DNA of 8,591 nucleotides from Dehalococcoidia bacterium (GTDB lineage: Bacteria; Chloroflexota; Dehalococcoidia; Dehalococcoidales; DAOWLH01). The position numbers were made by a program, and so were the translations under genes. The notes below the pieces were generated by a model that saw only the letters and a program-made list of their open reading frames with translations, was not told where the DNA came from and made no database searches. Location: contig DAOWLH010000038.1 of NCBI GenBank assembly GCA_030643515.1, forward strand, positions 1 through 8,591, given 5' to 3'. This document shows, piece by piece, positions 7,703-8,591 of this stretch (the stretch's first letter is position 1; each line of letters starts with the position of its first letter).

Positions 7703-8591
7703 ATGAAGATTGCGCTGGTTTCTCCCTACGACTTTGCCCATCCGGGTGGTGTGGTTAATCATATCCTTTCCCTGGATAACCAGCTTACCAAAATGGGGCA
7801 CGATGTCAGGATTATTGCCCCGGCCTCCCAGGCAATACCCACCATCGGCGAGCGCTTTATCCCTATCGGCCGGCCCCGGTCTATACCGGCCAGTGGCTCC
7901 ATCTGCCGGATTACCATATCGATAAGGCTGGCCACCAGGATAAAGGAAGTGCTGGCCCAGGAAAAGTTCGATATCATCCACCTGCACGAACCGTTTATGC
8001 CCATGCTGTGCACCGCCGTGCTCCGTTTTTCTGATGCGGTAAACATCGGCACTTTCCACGCCAGCCACGGCAGCCCCGGCTACAACTTCGGCTGGCCCAT
8101 CACCAAGATTATGCTTAACAGGCGAAGACGCAAACTTTCGGGCAAAATAGCCGTCTCCAAGCCGGCCATGGGCTTCGCCAGCAGGTATATCCCCGGCTAT
8201 TACAGCGTCATACCCAACGGCATCGACCTTGCCCACTTCTCACCGGATGTTCCGCCAATCGAGCAGTTCTGCGACGACAAGTTAAACATTCTCTTTGTTG
8301 GCCGACTGGAAAAGCGAAAGGGCTTCAGTTACCTGCTCAAGGCCTACCAGCAGGTCAAGGAAGAGATTCCCAGGTGCCGCCTCATTGTTGTCGGTCCCGG
8401 CACCAGACTGCGCAAGAAATACGACCGGTTGGTCAGGCGGCACAAAATCAAGGATGTTGTTTTTACCGGCTACACCACCTACGAAGACCTGCCCCGCTAC
8501 TACAAGACCGCCGATATATTCTGCTCACCGGCCACCGACCGGGAGAGCTTCGGTATCGTTCTGCTGGAGGCCATGGCTACCGGCAAACCAA
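7703..8591 (+). CDS. GT4-family glycosyltransferase, PimA-like (partial, cut by window end)
   Basis: The first 296 residues of a GT-B glycosyltransferase of family GT4; the 3' end lies outside the window. Motifs resemble the mycobacterial phosphatidylinositol mannosyltransferase PimA: PYDFAHPGGVVNH (8-20), HLHEPFMP (93-100), GTFHAS (116-121, with H119 at the place of the essential PimA histidine), KIAVS (148-152) and IPNGIDLAHF (170-179). The nucleotide-sugar site shows FVGRLEKRKG (198-207), with R201 and K206 matching donor-phosphate contacts. The E-x7-E motif is E281 to E289 in ESFGIVLLEAMATG. PimA moves mannose from GDP-mannose to phosphatidylinositol at the inner face of the membrane. Placement 43 bases after ino1 supports an inositol-lipid role, but GT4 donor and acceptor cannot be fixed from motifs alone; a sulfoquinovosyl- or other lipid glycosyltransferase is possible. 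The start ATG at 7703 gives the usual family N-terminus, though its ribosome-binding site is weak. Confidence 0.85.
   Translation, partial: MKIALVSPYDFAHPGGVVNHILSLDNQLTKMGHDVRIIAPASQAIPTIGERFIPIGRPRSIPASGSICRITISIRLATRIKEVLAQEKFDIIHLHEPFMPMLCTAVLRFSDAVNIGTFHASHGSPGYNFGWPITKIMLNRRRRKLSGKIAVSKPAMGFASRYIPGYYSVIPNGIDLAHFSPDVPPIEQFCDDKLNILFVGRLEKRKGFSYLLKAYQQVKEEIPRCRLIVVGPGTRLRKKYDRLVRRHKIKDVVFTGYTTYEDLPRYYKTADIFCSPATDRESFGIVLLEAMATGKP

Overview
The window is an ordinary bacterial chromosomal segment of roughly 55% G+C by eye. It is almost fully coding and shows no mobile elements, CRISPR arrays, tRNAs or rRNAs. Gene content and order are a comM-type ATPase divergent from nusA-ylxR-infB-rbfA-truB, then an actinobacterial-type inositol-1-phosphate synthase and a PimA-like glycosyltransferase. 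Together with a short IF2 (604 residues), medium G+C and frequent GTG/TTG starts, this suggests a Chloroflexota bacterium, possibly of the Dehalococcoidia. That assignment is an inference from gene content; an unusual medium-G+C actinobacterium is the main alternative.

Layout. (1) Bases 1-1552, minus strand: a complete ComM/YifB-family AAA+ ATPase, followed after 21 bases by what looks like the first codons of another minus-strand gene. (2) Bases 1553-1745: a 193-base divergent control region. It holds a promoter for each direction, a perfect 18-base palindrome followed by a T-run (an intrinsic-terminator-like element) inside the nusA leader, and a second hairpin carrying the nusA Shine-Dalgarno in its loop. 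(3) Bases 1746-6486, plus strand: a tightly packed transcription/translation operon, nusA-ylxR-infB-rbfA-truB, with junctions of -23, 3, 10 and 2 bases. (4) Bases 6457-6534: the end of truB overlaps a perfect 8-base inverted repeat and a near-consensus promoter (TTGACA, 17 bases, TATAGT) pointing at the next gene. (5) Bases 6535-8591: ino1 and a PimA-like GT4 glycosyltransferase cut by the window end, probably one transcription unit.

How the genes work together. The nusA operon supplies transcription elongation/termination control (NusA), an RNase P/RNA-associated small protein (YlxR/RnpM), initiation factor IF2, the 30S maturation factor RbfA and the tRNA pseudouridine-55 synthase TruB. The ino1-pimA-like pair looks like the start of an inositol-phospholipid (phosphatidylinositol mannoside-like) pathway: Ino1 makes inositol-1-phosphate from glucose-6-phosphate, and the glycosyltransferase would mannosylate an inositol lipid or a related acceptor.

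I did not find a clearly new multi-gene system. The most interesting material is regulatory: the terminator-like hairpin and the SD-presenting hairpin ahead of nusA, and the inverted repeat embedded in the ino1 promoter.
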